A stretch of 64,000 nucleotides of DNA, from NCBI GenBank assembly GCA_900552465.1, contig URZO01000015.1, forward strand, positions 1-64,000, in the 5' to 3' direction. This document shows, one piece after another, positions 9,407-18,608 of this stretch. The stretch comes from an uncultured Parabacteroides sp. (lineage in GTDB: Bacteria; Bacteroidota; Bacteroidia; Bacteroidales; Tannerellaceae). Position 1 is the stretch's first letter; every line of letters starts with the position of its first letter. The position numbers and the translations under genes were made by a program. The notes under the pieces are model-generated. The model was not told the origin of the DNA and ran no database searches. It saw only the letters and a list, made by a program, of their open reading frames with translations.

Positions 9407-10725
9407 GCAAAATTTAGATACGGTATTTTATATTCATCCGGGAAAGTAACCACCCGTCCTTCATCGATCGCCTGCAAGCCCAACAAGCCCAGCACGGAAG
9501 AATAATAGGCTTCCTCCACCAGGTTCGGAGCCGGTTTTCCGGTAATAGCGGCTTCGCAGAAGGCGGTAACCAGTTCGACAGAGCCATCGCCTGCAGCTCC
9601 GACCGACGATTGTCCGCTGATTGTCGTCACCTTGTCCATAATCAGATGTCCCTTGTTTATCGATGCCGTCTCAGGCACCCAGCTCGGACCGGCAAACGAA
9701 ACATTGTCGAACACTTTATGCTCGATCTGGTTGATCAGTTGCAGAATACCGGGGGCCGGCTCGACATCTTCAAAATAGTATTTGCCTTTTTCCGGTTCCA
9801 TCGTTCCCTTGCTGCCCAGGATTTCTTCTTCGAGCCCATAGAACTTATTGGCGATCATCGACTCGTAAGTCATCTTCACGCCGTTCGGATAATGATAGAT
9901 CAGGTTGATACTGTCGTACACATCGCGGCCGTCTTTCCAATATATAATATCACCCATACCGGTCACTTTCTCCGGCAACATCTTCAGCGCCCAGTTACCG
10001 ACCTGCAACTGGTGGGTTGCCAGCTCAGTCACCAGACCGCATGAATATTCCTTATATAAACGCCAGTTGATCTTACGCTCCAGATCGGGTGAAGGAACCG
10101 GACGGCGCCAGTCGTTATTACGGAACCAGTAAGCCCGTATCGAACCGATCTCGCCCAACAGGCCGGCATGGATCATCTCCATCGCCTTTACATATTTAGG
10201 ATCGTACAAACGCTGCTGTCCGATGAACATCACTTTACCCGACTCCTTGAATACATTATACATATCCAGGCAATCCGGACAAGTCATCGCCATCGATTTC
10301 TCGCAAAATGTATGTTTGCCTGCATGCAAGGCATCGATTGTGATATGCGCATGTTCATACAACGGTGTGGCAATCATAACAGCCTGGACATCTTTGTCTT
10401 CCAGCAGCTTCCGGTAATCATTATACATCTTTGCTTTCGGATAAAGGGCCGAAGCCTCTTTCAGGTGGGGAGGATAATTATCGCACAAGGCAACCACTTC
10501 CGCACAAGGAATCGTCTTTAGGTTATTCAAATGGTATTGCCCACGTGAACCTGTACCGATAAAGCCGATCCGCACTTTCTCCTTGGCAATCAGCGCCTTG
10601 TCGTCTGCGCTACAGGACTGCAACCAGGGAAATGCGGAAAGCAGCGCGCCGCCTCCGCCGATCATTCCCAACTCCTTGAAGAAGTCCCGCCGGCTTAAAT
10701 TGACTGAATTCTCATCATTTTTCAT
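9403..10725 (-). CDS. Gfo/Idh/MocA-family oxidoreductase with Tat-like signal
   Basis: 440 residues. The N-terminus has a twin-arginine motif (SRRDFFKELG) and then a hydrophobic stretch ending at a Cys (WLQSC), suggesting Tat export and possibly a lipid anchor. The Rossmann fold follows (VRIGFIGTGSRGQYHL), then the family signature CEKSMAMT and a dehydrogenase C-terminal domain. Members use NAD(P) to act on sugars, inositols or glycosides; exported relatives include NAD-dependent glycosidases of the GH109 type. The substrate is not predictable. It overlaps both neighbours by 4 nt, so ApbE-like protein, oxidoreductase and the small membrane protein form one coupled unit. Confidence 0.9.
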   Translation of the reverse strand: MKNDENSVNLSRRDFFKELGMIGGGGALLSAFPWLQSCSADDKALIAKEKVRIGFIGTGSRGQYHLNNLKTIPCAEVVALCDNYPPHLKEASALYPKAKMYNDYRKLLEDKDVQAVMIATPLYEHAHITIDALHAGKHTFCEKSMAMTCPDCLDMYNVFKESGKVMFIGQQRLYDPKYVKAMEMIHAGLLGEIGSIRAYWFRNNDWRRPVPSPDLERKINWRLYKEYSCGLVTELATHQLQVGNWALKMLPEKVTGMGDIIYWKDGRDVYDSINLIYHYPNGVKMTYESMIANKFYGLEEEILGSKGTMEPEKGKYYFEDVEPAPGILQLINQIEHKVFDNVSFAGPSWVPETASINKGHLIMDKVTTISGQSSVGAAGDGSVELVTAFCEAAITGKPAPNLVEEAYYSSVLGLLGLQAIDEGRVVTFPDEYKIPYLNFA

Positions 10726-11528
10726 AACTTATATACATGTTTTTCATAAATATCAAATTGCGAGGCAATTTCCGGAATACGCTCATCGTCGGCAATCATA
10801 AAAGCGGTAGTCAATATTTCCGCCACCACCGGATCTTTCGCTACGACCGACACCATTTTCTTCTCCTCCACGAACGTCCCGGTATGCGGGTTTACAATAT
10901 GGCGCGGATGCGAAGGCATGTTTCCCGATGTCGAAAGCGAACTATCGCACAGTTTCAGATCCGCCACCCGCTCTTTCGTGAACGGATTATCGAGCCCGAC
11001 GGGCCAATACGCCCCGCATGGATGTGTGCCGACAGCCAGCACCGAACTGTTTCCGAAATTCACAAGCGCTTTAGCGACCCCATTTTCTTCCAGTAATTCC
11101 CGTATTTTCGCAAGCGCATATCCTTTCCCGTACCCGCCAAGATCAATATGTAAAGATTCGGAGAAGAAAAAGATGCTCTTGTCCTCTTCCGTAAGCAATA
11201 ACTGATTAAATCCCTGCAAAGTAATATCGAAATATCCTCCCGTCAATTCATAATAACGCTTGCAATTCTGCAATATATCCCAAAGTTCTTCACCTACCGA
11301 TACCGGATAATGCCCGGCTTCCCGATTGACAAACGACACCTCACTCTCCGGATCGAAGCGGTTCAACATCTTATCCAACCGCCGGACTTCCGACTCGATC
11401 TTTTCCCAAACCGTACCAAGCAAAACAGAATCACTGCCGACCATCAGAATGTCAAACTGTGTTCCCATTACCGACGACATTGATCCATGAAAAAGCCCGG
11501 AAGCTGCATAGTAATTAGAATAAGACAT
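10722..11528 (-). CDS. ApbE-like FAD:protein FMN transferase (divergent)
   Basis: 268 residues with ApbE landmarks: MGTQFDI near the start, LGGYGKGYAL (the usual DLGGxAKGYA), LVNFGNSS and HIVNPHTG. ApbE enzymes attach FMN covalently to Thr/Ser of exported electron-transfer proteins. Two points are unusual. There is no signal peptide, although most Bacteroidales ApbE proteins are exported lipoproteins. The metal-binding Asp of the usual ADALATA motif is replaced by Glu (VAEILTTA), and the usual GGD is GNS. It may be a paralogue with altered activity. It is the first gene of an operon with a Gfo/Idh/MocA protein. Confidence 0.85.
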   Translation of the reverse strand: MSYSNYYAASGLFHGSMSSVMGTQFDILMVGSDSVLLGTVWEKIESEVRRLDKMLNRFDPESEVSFVNREAGHYPVSVGEELWDILQNCKRYYELTGGYFDITLQGFNQLLLTEEDKSIFFFSESLHIDLGGYGKGYALAKIRELLEENGVAKALVNFGNSSVLAVGTHPCGAYWPVGLDNPFTKERVADLKLCDSSLSTSGNMPSHPRHIVNPHTGTFVEEKKMVSVVAKDPVVAEILTTAFMIADDERIPEIASQFDIYEKHVYKL

Positions 11529-11580
11529 AAGCCATTTGTTATTTTTTACACAGGTTCAAGAGGTGTGCGTACACACGTTG

Positions 11581-11610
11581 CAAATATAAGCGATTTGTTC
11601 GTTTTACAAA
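11581..11610 (-). promoter_or_regulatory. Promoter of the apbE operon
   Basis: Minus strand: TTTG, 18 nt, TATATTTG, a full match to the Bacteroidales consensus. The leader between it and the start codon (11528) contains a small hairpin, GTGTG-CGTA-CACAC, near 11564-11576. Confidence 0.7.
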
Positions 11611-11711
11611 GGCTATGGTAGAGTCTTTTTCTCAAAAGGTTTTCAAATTAGCGTTTATTTTTGTATATTTCTCCCATCTTCTATCGCATATCTGTTTTGC
11701 ATTCGTTTGCC

Positions 11712-11799
11712 TGCCGACAATTGTCGGCAAGCCTGCTCACAATTGTCGACAGGTTTGCTCACAATTGTCGGCAGGCCTGCTGACGATTGTCGACAGGCA
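11712..11799. repeat. Four tandem 22-bp units with a TTGTC dyad core
   Basis: Four direct repeats of exactly 22 bp start at 11712, 11734, 11756 and 11778. Each centres on (A/G)ATTGTC. The first is a perfect 18-bp palindrome, TGCCGACAATTGTCGGCA; the others are imperfect dyads. They lie in the 381-nt gap between the divergent apbE and DUF3298 genes. The exact helical period suggests binding sites for a dimeric regulator, but a transposon-like repeat cannot be excluded. Confidence 0.8.
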
Positions 11800-11852
11800 A
11801 TTAGTTGCCGGGAAAATCGATCCGGCCGCAAGGAAAATTTAAAAAGGAAGCA

Positions 11853-11884
11853 TTCGTTTATTAAAAGATAATAGCGTACATTTG
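11853..11884 (+). promoter_or_regulatory. Promoter of the DUF3298 lipoprotein gene
   Basis: TTCG, 20 nt, TACATTTG: a perfect -7 box and a near-match -33 box. The start codon is about 25 nt downstream. Confidence 0.6.
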
Positions 11885-11909
11885 CAGCTTAAAGTATTAT
11901 CTAAAATCT

Positions 11910-12770
11910 ATGATTCCGATGAGTACACAAATAGGCAAAAGTCTGGTTGTATGTTTCCTTTTGGGTATGTTTGTAACAAGTTGCAACACCAATACAAAAC
12001 AGACGGAGGACAATGAAATCAAGTTCGATTCCATTCGGGTAGAAAAGACATATCACCTGTTGGAGAATCCGGATAACCCGAATTGTGATTTCCAATTAAA
12101 CTTCATCTATCCGGTTAAATTCGCAAACAAAGAAATACTGAAGAAAATCCAGGACGACTTCGTTCTCTCCTACTTCGGGGAAAACTATGAGAATCTGTCG
12201 CCGGAAGAAGCAGCAGCCAAATACACGGAAGATTATCTGGATGCTTATAAGGAGTTGGAGACCGACTTTAAGGCCGAGTTAGAGAAGAAAGACGATCTGC
12301 CGGTAGGAGCCTGGTTCTCTTATTACGAATCATCGTCCGACGAGATCGCCTACAACCAGAACGACATTCTGAGCTATACCGTGAGATTTGAGAACTACAC
12401 AGGCGGAGCGCATGGAGCACATGCCTATAACAACCATGTGATCAACCTCAAAACAGGCAACGCGATCACAGAGGAAGACATCTTTATCGATAACTACCAG
12501 GACAGCCTCGCCCAGATACTGGTCGACCATATTGCCAAACAAAACAATGTGGAGAACGCCAAAGACCTGGAAAACATCGGTTTCTTCAGCATCGAAGAGA
12601 TCTTTCCGAACGGTAATTTCCTGATCGACGGGAACGGGATCACTTATACATTCAATGAGTATGAGGTAGCGGCCTATGTCGTAGGGGCTACAAACGTATT
12701 TCTCCCATACGATGAAATACAGTATTTGTTGAAGAAAGACAGCCCGATTTCGAAACTAATTGAGAATTAA
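11910..12770 (+). CDS. DUF3298/DUF4163-type (RsiV-like) lipoprotein
   Basis: 286 residues with a lipoprotein signal (MFVTSC). The mature part resembles RsiV-type DUF4163 plus DUF3298: an N-terminal strand-rich region, then the signature FENYTGGAHGAHAYNNHV and a C-terminal ITYTFNEYEVAAYVVGATNV. In Firmicutes this fold binds lysozyme; in Bacteroidales the role is unknown. Translation could start at the first ATG or at the ATG three codons later (MSTQIGKSL), which gives an equally good signal peptide. Confidence 0.8.
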   Translation: MIPMSTQIGKSLVVCFLLGMFVTSCNTNTKQTEDNEIKFDSIRVEKTYHLLENPDNPNCDFQLNFIYPVKFANKEILKKIQDDFVLSYFGENYENLSPEEAAAKYTEDYLDAYKELETDFKAELEKKDDLPVGAWFSYYESSSDEIAYNQNDILSYTVRFENYTGGAHGAHAYNNHVINLKTGNAITEEDIFIDNYQDSLAQILVDHIAKQNNVENAKDLENIGFFSIEEIFPNGNFLIDGNGITYTFNEYEVAAYVVGATNVFLPYDEIQYLLKKDSPISKLIEN

Positions 12771-12812
12771 GAATTAAAAAGTAAGAAATAATACTTCATA
12801 TACTTATTGTTA

Positions 12813-13502
12813 ATGGAGCCAATCAACACAAACGAAACACAGTCGGCCGCCAACGATCAACCGGCAATTGTCAATAGCCAATTGTCTATTCTTAAAGCCT
12901 ATTTTCCGGAACTGACGGACGGGCAGCAAGCACAGATAGACGCCTTGTTTCCCCTGTATGCAGACTGGAATGCTAAAATCAATGTGATTTCGCGCAAAGA
13001 TATAGAGAACCTCTATCTGCATCATGTCCTCCACTCGTTAGGGCTGACGAAGATGTTGCGGTTCAAAGACGGGTCGACCGTGATGGACATCGGTACGGGA
13101 GGCGGTTTTCCCGGTATCCCGCTGGCAATCCTGATGCCGGACGTGCAATTCCACCTGGTGGACAGCATCGGGAAAAAGATCAAGGTCGGACAAGCTGTTG
13201 CCGAAGCCATCGGCCTGAAAAACGTCACCTTCCGCCACTGCCGCGCCGAGGAGGAAAAGGGGCTTTTCGACTTTGTCGTGAGCCGCGCCGTCATGCCGCT
13301 TGCCGATCTGGTGAAAATTGTCCGTAAGAATATTAAAAAGGAACAACAAAATGCTCTTCCAAATGGTTTGATTTGTTTGAAGGGAGGGGAATTACAGCAT
13401 GAAATATTGCCATTCCGCAATCAAGCTGTCAGTCTCAACCTGAGTGACCATTTTAAAGAAGAATTTTTCCAAACTAAAAAAGTAGTGTACGTACCGTTAT
13501 GA
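12813..13502 (+). CDS. rsmG: 16S rRNA (guanine527-N7)-methyltransferase RsmG
   Basis: About 229 residues from the ATG at 12813, which I prefer to the TTG two codons upstream. The S-adenosylmethionine site is clear (MDIGTGGGFPGIPLAI, about 91-106), followed by the RsmG-typical HLVDSIGKKI and SRAVMPLADL. It methylates G527 of 16S rRNA using S-adenosylmethionine. The first 30 residues are a poorly conserved extension encoded by a CAATTGTC-rich stretch. Its end overlaps the MBL hydrolase start by 4 nt, so the two are translationally coupled. Confidence 0.95.
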   Translation: MEPINTNETQSAANDQPAIVNSQLSILKAYFPELTDGQQAQIDALFPLYADWNAKINVISRKDIENLYLHHVLHSLGLTKMLRFKDGSTVMDIGTGGGFPGIPLAILMPDVQFHLVDSIGKKIKVGQAVAEAIGLKNVTFRHCRAEEEKGLFDFVVSRAVMPLADLVKIVRKNIKKEQQNALPNGLICLKGGELQHEILPFRNQAVSLNLSDHFKEEFFQTKKVVYVPL

Positions 13503-14137
13503 TTACAATAAAATCGTTCGAGTTTAACTATTTCCAGGAAAACACATTCCTGTTGTATGACGAGACGCGCGAAGCCGTGCTGATCGACTGTGGCTGCTGC
13601 CGCAAAGAAGAGGAAAAGGAGTTGAGCGACTTCATTTCCGAGAATAAACTGACGCTGAAGCATCTGCTTTGTACGCATCTGCACGTGGATCATGTGTTCG
13701 GGAACGGTTTTATACACAAGACATACGGGCTCAATCCGGAAGCCAACAAGCTGGATGTGGAGAAACTGCCTTCGCCTGACGAACAGGCCAAACTGTTCGG
13801 GCTGCGCCAGCATGTGGAAAACGTTCCGGTAGAAAAATATATTGTCGGAGGCGAAACCATCAGGTTCGGAACATCCGAGCTGCAGGTGCTGACCGTCCCC
13901 GGACATTCTCCCGGCAGTGTCGCCTTCTATAATAAGAAGAACGGCTTTGCCATTGTCGGCGACGCCCTGTTTGCCGGAAGCATCGGCCGGACGGACCTTT
14001 GGGGAGGAAACCAGGAAGTGCTGGTAGCGGCTATCCGCGACAAACTCCTCTCCCTGCCCGACGAGACCGTAATCTATCCGGGACATGGGCCGGAGACGAG
14101 AGTCTTCGACGAAAAGTTTAATAATCCCTATTTATAA
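13499..14137 (+). CDS. MBL-fold metallo-hydrolase (glyoxalase II-like)
   Basis: 212 residues with the metal motif THLHVDH (His60/His62/Asp64/His65), GHSPGSVAFY and FAIVGDALFAGSIGRTDLWG, then a C-terminal YPGHGPETRV. This is the short YcbL/GloB-like group of the metallo-beta-lactamase fold, probably binding one or two zinc or iron ions and cleaving thioesters such as S-D-lactoylglutathione analogues. The substrate is inferred from the fold only. It overlaps rsmG and lies 13 nt before gcvP. Confidence 0.92.
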   Translation: MITIKSFEFNYFQENTFLLYDETREAVLIDCGCCRKEEEKELSDFISENKLTLKHLLCTHLHVDHVFGNGFIHKTYGLNPEANKLDVEKLPSPDEQAKLFGLRQHVENVPVEKYIVGGETIRFGTSELQVLTVPGHSPGSVAFYNKKNGFAIVGDALFAGSIGRTDLWGGNQEVLVAAIRDKLLSLPDETVIYPGHGPETRVFDEKFNNPYL

Positions 14138-14150
14138 ACTACATAATATT

Positions 14151-17003
14151 ATGGACACAAATAAATTTGTAAACCGTCACGTAGGTATTTCGGCGGAAGA
14201 CATTCCTTCCATGCTACAGGCTATCGGCGTTAAGTCGGTTGACGAGCTGATCGATCAGACCATCCCGTCCAACATCCGCTTGAAAGAGCCGCTTAACCTT
14301 CCCGAACCCATGACTGAACGTGAGTTTGCCGAACACATCTCGGAACTGGCTTCCAAAAACGAAGTTTTCACTTCTTACATCGGAATGGGCTGGTACGACA
14401 CTGTTTGCCCGGCTCCTATCCAGCGTAATGTATTCGAGAATCCGGTTTGGTACACTTCGTACACGCCTTATCAGGCAGAAGTGTCGCAGGGCCGCCTGGA
14501 AGCGCTGCTGAATTTCCAGACCGTCATTTGCGAACTGACAGGCCTGCCGCTGGCAAACTGCTCGCTGCTCGACGAAGCGACAGCCGCTGCCGAAGCTGCA
14601 ACCATGTTCTACGGAAGCCGCAGCCGCGCACAGGCAAAAGCCGGAGCCAACACGTTGTTCGTAGACGAAAACGTATTTGCTTCTACGTTGGCGGTTATCC
14701 ACACCCGCATGATTCCACAAGGTATCCGGGTTGTTACAGGTGACTACAAGACATTCGAATTTACACCGGACGTATTCGGTGCGATCGTACAGTATCCGAA
14801 TGCCGACGGTTCGATTGAAGACTATGCAGCCTTTATCGCACGTGCCAATGCAAACGAGACCCGCGTAGCCGTTGCTGCCGACCTGATGAGCCTTGTCCTG
14901 CTGACTCCTCCGGGAGAATGGGGTGCGGACGTGGTGTTCGGAAGCAGCCAGCGCTTCGGTATTCCTATGTTCTACGGCGGTCCGTCTGCTGCCTTCTTTG
15001 CAACAAAGGACGAGTATAAACGCTCCATCCCCGGACGTATCATCGGTATTTCCAAAGATGCTTACGGACATGCCGCTTACCGCCTGGCATTACAGACACG
15101 CGAACAGCATATCAAACGCGAGAAAGCGACTTCCAATATCTGTACGGCTCAGGCCTTGCTTGCCACCATGTCCGGCTTCTACGCCGTTTATCACGGTGCC
15201 GAAGGCTTGAAGAACATTGCCGGACGCATCCACGCCTCTGCCGGATTCCTGGCCGGGGAACTGGAAAAGCTGGGCTACAAACAGTTGAACAAGGACTATT
15301 TCGACACGCTGAAGATCCAGCTTCCGGAGCATGTTTCGATCAATGCACTCCGCGAAATCGCATTGGAATGCAAAGTGAACCTGCGTTACTTCGAAGGCGG
15401 ACAGGTGGGCGTCAGCCTGGATGAGACGACACAGCCGACCGATATCGGTGTATTGCTGTACATCTTCGCCGGTGCCGCCGGAAAAGATTATATGCTAAAA
15501 GAAGCTGTTCCCGAAAAGACTTACTTCGATCCGAAATTCGCCCGCACATCCGACTTCCTGCAGGAAGACGTGTTCAAGAAATATCATACCGAAACGGAGC
15601 TGATGCGCTACATCACCCGTTTGGGCCGCAAGGACATCTCATTAGCACAGTCCATGATTTCCTTAGGTTCCTGCACCATGAAGCTGAATCCGGCTTCCAG
15701 CATGCTGCCGCTCAGCCGTCCGGAATTTATGAATATCCATCCGTACGCGCCGGAAGACCAGGTGGAAGGCTACAAGGAACTGATCGAGAACCTGTCTGCT
15801 TACCTGTGTGAAATTACAGGTTTCAAGGGTTGTACATTCCAGCCTAATTCGGGTGCAGCCGGTGAATATGCAGGCCTGCGCGTGATCCGCGCTTATCTGG
15901 AAAGTATCGGACAGGGACATCGCAATGTTGTTCTGCTTCCGGCTTCCGCCCACGGGACAAACCCGGCAAGTGCTATCCAGTGTGGTTTCACGACTGTCAC
16001 GGTGAAGTGTGACGACAAAGGGAATATCGACCTCGAAGACTTCCGTGCAAAAGCTGAAGCCAACAAGGATAATCTGGCTGCCAGCATGATTACATATCCG
16101 TCTACTCACGGTATCTTCGAAGTGGACATCAAGGAAATGTGCGACATCGTCCACGCCTGCGGCGGTCAGCTCTATATGGACGGCGCCAATATGAACGCCC
16201 AGGTCGGCTTGACTAACCCGGGAACAATCGGGGCTGACGTCTGCCACCTGAATCTGCATAAGACTTTCTCTTCTCCTCACGGAGGAGGCGGTCCCGGTGT
16301 GGGTCCGATCTGCGTAGCCGAACATCTGGTTCCGTTCCTGCCGCAACATCCGGTTTTGTGGGGAAGCGAACTGAACACGGTATCCGCCGCACCTTATGGC
16401 AGCGCCGGTATTCTGCCGATCACGTACGCTTATATCCGCATGTTGGGAACAGAAGGTCTGGAGACAGTCACCAAGACAGCAATCCTGAATGCGAATTATC
16501 TGGCAGCCAAGCTGAAAGATACATACGGAATCGTTTACACCGGTGCAACAGGCCGCGTGGGTCACGAACTGATCTTAGAATGCCGCACGGTGAAAGAACG
16601 CTCCGGCATCGACGAGGGCGATATCGCCAAACGTCTGATGGACTTCGGCTACCATGCGCCGACGCTTTCTTTCCCGGTTCACGGCACATTGATGGTCGAA
16701 CCGACCGAAAGTGAAAGCAAAGCCGAACTGGATCGTTTCGTCGAAGTGCTGGAATGCATCTGGGATGAAATCAAGGAAGTGGAAGAAGGCAAGGCTTCGA
16801 AGGAAGACAACGTGCTGAAAAACGCTCCTCATCCGGAATACGAAGTAACGGCCGATGAATGGAAACACGAATATCCGCGCAGTAAAGCGGCCTTCCCATT
16901 GGAATGGTTGCACGACAGCAAGTTCTGGATCAACGTTGCCCGCGTAGACAACGCTTACGGTGACCGTAATCTGATCCCGACACTTTGTGCGTGTGATATT
17001 TAA
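14151..17003 (+). CDS. gcvP: Glycine dehydrogenase (decarboxylating), P-protein of the glycine cleavage system
   Basis: 950 residues from the ATG at 14151; an in-frame ATG 66 nt earlier lies inside the MBL gene and is not preferred. It is the fused P-protein: N-terminal half FVNRHVGISAEDIPSML, IGMGWYDT and TPYQAEVSQGRLEALLNFQT, and a C-terminal PLP half with the lysine in HLNLHKTFSSPHGGGGPG (about Lys704). It decarboxylates glycine and passes the aminomethyl group to the H-protein lipoyl arm. No gcvT or gcvH is in the window, so the other subunits are encoded elsewhere. A terminator follows. Confidence 0.98.
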   Translation: MDTNKFVNRHVGISAEDIPSMLQAIGVKSVDELIDQTIPSNIRLKEPLNLPEPMTEREFAEHISELASKNEVFTSYIGMGWYDTVCPAPIQRNVFENPVWYTSYTPYQAEVSQGRLEALLNFQTVICELTGLPLANCSLLDEATAAAEAATMFYGSRSRAQAKAGANTLFVDENVFASTLAVIHTRMIPQGIRVVTGDYKTFEFTPDVFGAIVQYPNADGSIEDYAAFIARANANETRVAVAADLMSLVLLTPPGEWGADVVFGSSQRFGIPMFYGGPSAAFFATKDEYKRSIPGRIIGISKDAYGHAAYRLALQTREQHIKREKATSNICTAQALLATMSGFYAVYHGAEGLKNIAGRIHASAGFLAGELEKLGYKQLNKDYFDTLKIQLPEHVSINALREIALECKVNLRYFEGGQVGVSLDETTQPTDIGVLLYIFAGAAGKDYMLKEAVPEKTYFDPKFARTSDFLQEDVFKKYHTETELMRYITRLGRKDISLAQSMISLGSCTMKLNPASSMLPLSRPEFMNIHPYAPEDQVEGYKELIENLSAYLCEITGFKGCTFQPNSGAAGEYAGLRVIRAYLESIGQGHRNVVLLPASAHGTNPASAIQCGFTTVTVKCDDKGNIDLEDFRAKAEANKDNLAASMITYPSTHGIFEVDIKEMCDIVHACGGQLYMDGANMNAQVGLTNPGTIGADVCHLNLHKTFSSPHGGGGPGVGPICVAEHLVPFLPQHPVLWGSELNTVSAAPYGSAGILPITYAYIRMLGTEGLETVTKTAILNANYLAAKLKDTYGIVYTGATGRVGHELILECRTVKERSGIDEGDIAKRLMDFGYHAPTLSFPVHGTLMVEPTESESKAELDRFVEVLECIWDEIKEVEEGKASKEDNVLKNAPHPEYEVTADEWKHEYPRSKAAFPLEWLHDSKFWINVARVDNAYGDRNLIPTLCACDI

Positions 17004-17028
17004 AGATCAGTTATTTCTTCCATAAAAC

Positions 17029-17069
17029 AGCCAGGGTCTGTATCACTACAAACCCTGGCTTCTTTTTTG
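17029..17069 (+). terminator. gcvP terminator
   Basis: AGCCAGGG pairs with CCCTGGCT around a 16-nt loop and is followed by TCTTTTTT, 25 nt after the gcvP stop. Confidence 0.9.
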
Positions 17070-17112
17070 TGTGTCTATTAAGGTTCTAATGGCTATTTTT
17101 TTACTTAGGATA

Positions 17113-17131
17113 GGCGGGGCAAACCCGCCCC
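17113..17131 (-). repeat. REP-like GC-rich hairpin
   Basis: GGCGGG and CCCGCC flank a short loop in the gap between the converging gcvP and susD genes. Read on the minus strand, its GGGCGGGTTTG core resembles the REP hairpins near the RAYT gene at 28 kb, so it may be a further member of that family. Confidence 0.55.
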
Positions 17132-17165
17132 AGACACAGCGTTACCAATTAAAATAACAATTTGT

Positions 17166-18593
17166 TTACAATGGGTTCTGCTCCATCAATGGGTTTGAAT
17201 CCATTTCCTGTTTCGGGATCAGGAACAAAAGTTCTTTTGCACCAGCATCAAAGTAACCGGCTTTATCCCAGAATGTTTCGTTATGTCCTTTATTATGTCT
17301 GTCCATCGGGATATTCAAACGTTTGATATCAAACAGTCTGAAACCGTCACCCCACAGATCGCAACGACGTTCCATCAGGATATGTTGAATCAGGTCTTCT
17401 CCAGTCATTGTAGGCATCTGGGCTTCCGGATCGCGGTTTTTAGTCAGTTCGTAAATAACGCTCTGAGCCTCTGCATCCTTACCCTGGCGAGCCAATGCCT
17501 CTGCTTCGATCAGATACATTTCTCCGGATTTCATATAAATGTAATCGTTTGTCCATTCGCCGAAACCGGTGAACTTATAACCGATGCGATCTTCGTCAAA
17601 AAGCTGTTTACGCTGATCACTGTCAGCCATATAGTCGATAATCTCCGTACTGCCCAGCTTAAAACTGCCCATTGATGCATATCCTCCGAAATTCGGATCG
17701 ACATGCGAGAAGAAGGAAGCATAACTGGTCTGTTGTTCATCGATCAGGACGGCCCCCCAGATCCATTCGCTGTCGTTTGAATCGTTCCAGCCATTCTTGT
17801 AATTGCTGGTCAGAGCATATCCCTGACGAGCCTGGTGTGCCATATCGGCAGCAGTTGCCCAATCGCCAGTCGTCAAAGCAAAGCGAGCTTTAAGACCTTG
17901 TGCGACATTCAGATCGATATGCGATTTATTCGGACGTGACTCATCACTTTCCGACAATAATGCAATTGCCTGGTCTATATCCTTATATATCTGTTCATAA
18001 ACTTCCTGTACAGAAGAACGGGGTTTAGGATCGCCACTGTTATCAAGAACCAAAGGAACACCCAGCTGAGTATTATTCCCATTATAGTCGTAACGGAAAG
18101 AAAACATCTGCACCAATTGCCAATACGAATAAGCCCGATAAGCATAAGCCTGTCCCTTGATATTCTTTACCAGGTCTTCATGGAAGGACACATCTGTAGC
18201 ATTATCGATATTTTCAAGTATCAAATTCGCATTATCGATAATATCATAATAATACGACCAACTAAACTCCAGGTCTGCCGAATTGATATTCCGGCTGTTC
18301 AGATACTGATACCAACTGACAAACCAGCCGTAACCACGCTCCAACTGCAGGAAATCATCCGCCATAAAATCGATAATAATATCGATAGCTTTCTGTCCGA
18401 ACCGTCCATGATTATCATAAAATGCATAAGTAGAACGATGGATACCGTTAAGTGCCGTTTCCGCACCGGTTACCGTAGAGAACAGATCTTCATCTGTAAC
18501 ACTGTTCGTCGGAACCCTTTCCAGGTAATCCGTGCCGCATCCCGAAATCAGCAGAGATGCGCCCAATATAATAGAAGAAATTACTTTTTTCAT
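17166..18593 (-). CDS. SusD/RagB-family glycan-binding lipoprotein (second locus)
   Basis: About 475 residues from the ATG at 18593 (MKKVISSIIL); an in-frame ATG lies four codons upstream. The lipoprotein box is LISGC, followed by GTDYLERVPTNSV. TPR-like helices (AQGLKARFALTTGDWATAAD) and the C-terminal RagB part (LIEAEALARQGKDAEAQ, ILMERRCDLWGDGFRLFDIK) are present. It partners the SusC gene directly upstream, only a few nucleotides away. No enzyme or regulator gene follows, so its substrate cannot be guessed. Confidence 0.95.
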   Translation of the reverse strand: MKKVISSIILGASLLISGCGTDYLERVPTNSVTDEDLFSTVTGAETALNGIHRSTYAFYDNHGRFGQKAIDIIIDFMADDFLQLERGYGWFVSWYQYLNSRNINSADLEFSWSYYYDIIDNANLILENIDNATDVSFHEDLVKNIKGQAYAYRAYSYWQLVQMFSFRYDYNGNNTQLGVPLVLDNSGDPKPRSSVQEVYEQIYKDIDQAIALLSESDESRPNKSHIDLNVAQGLKARFALTTGDWATAADMAHQARQGYALTSNYKNGWNDSNDSEWIWGAVLIDEQQTSYASFFSHVDPNFGGYASMGSFKLGSTEIIDYMADSDQRKQLFDEDRIGYKFTGFGEWTNDYIYMKSGEMYLIEAEALARQGKDAEAQSVIYELTKNRDPEAQMPTMTGEDLIQHILMERRCDLWGDGFRLFDIKRLNIPMDRHNKGHNETFWDKAGYFDAGAKELLFLIPKQEMDSNPLMEQNPL

Positions 18594-18608
18594 TGCTTTA
18601 TACATGTT

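Noticed and set aside
11615..11842. A 75-residue open frame across the 22-bp tandem units
   Set aside because: Its C-terminal half is only the tandem repeat translated, and it lies over the apbE promoter; no independent coding signal.
12855..12895. CAATTGTC repeats at the start of rsmG as part of the 11.7-kb array
   Set aside because: Spacing and flanks differ from the 22-bp units; it resembles the low-complexity CAATTGTC filler common near Bacteroidales gene ends.
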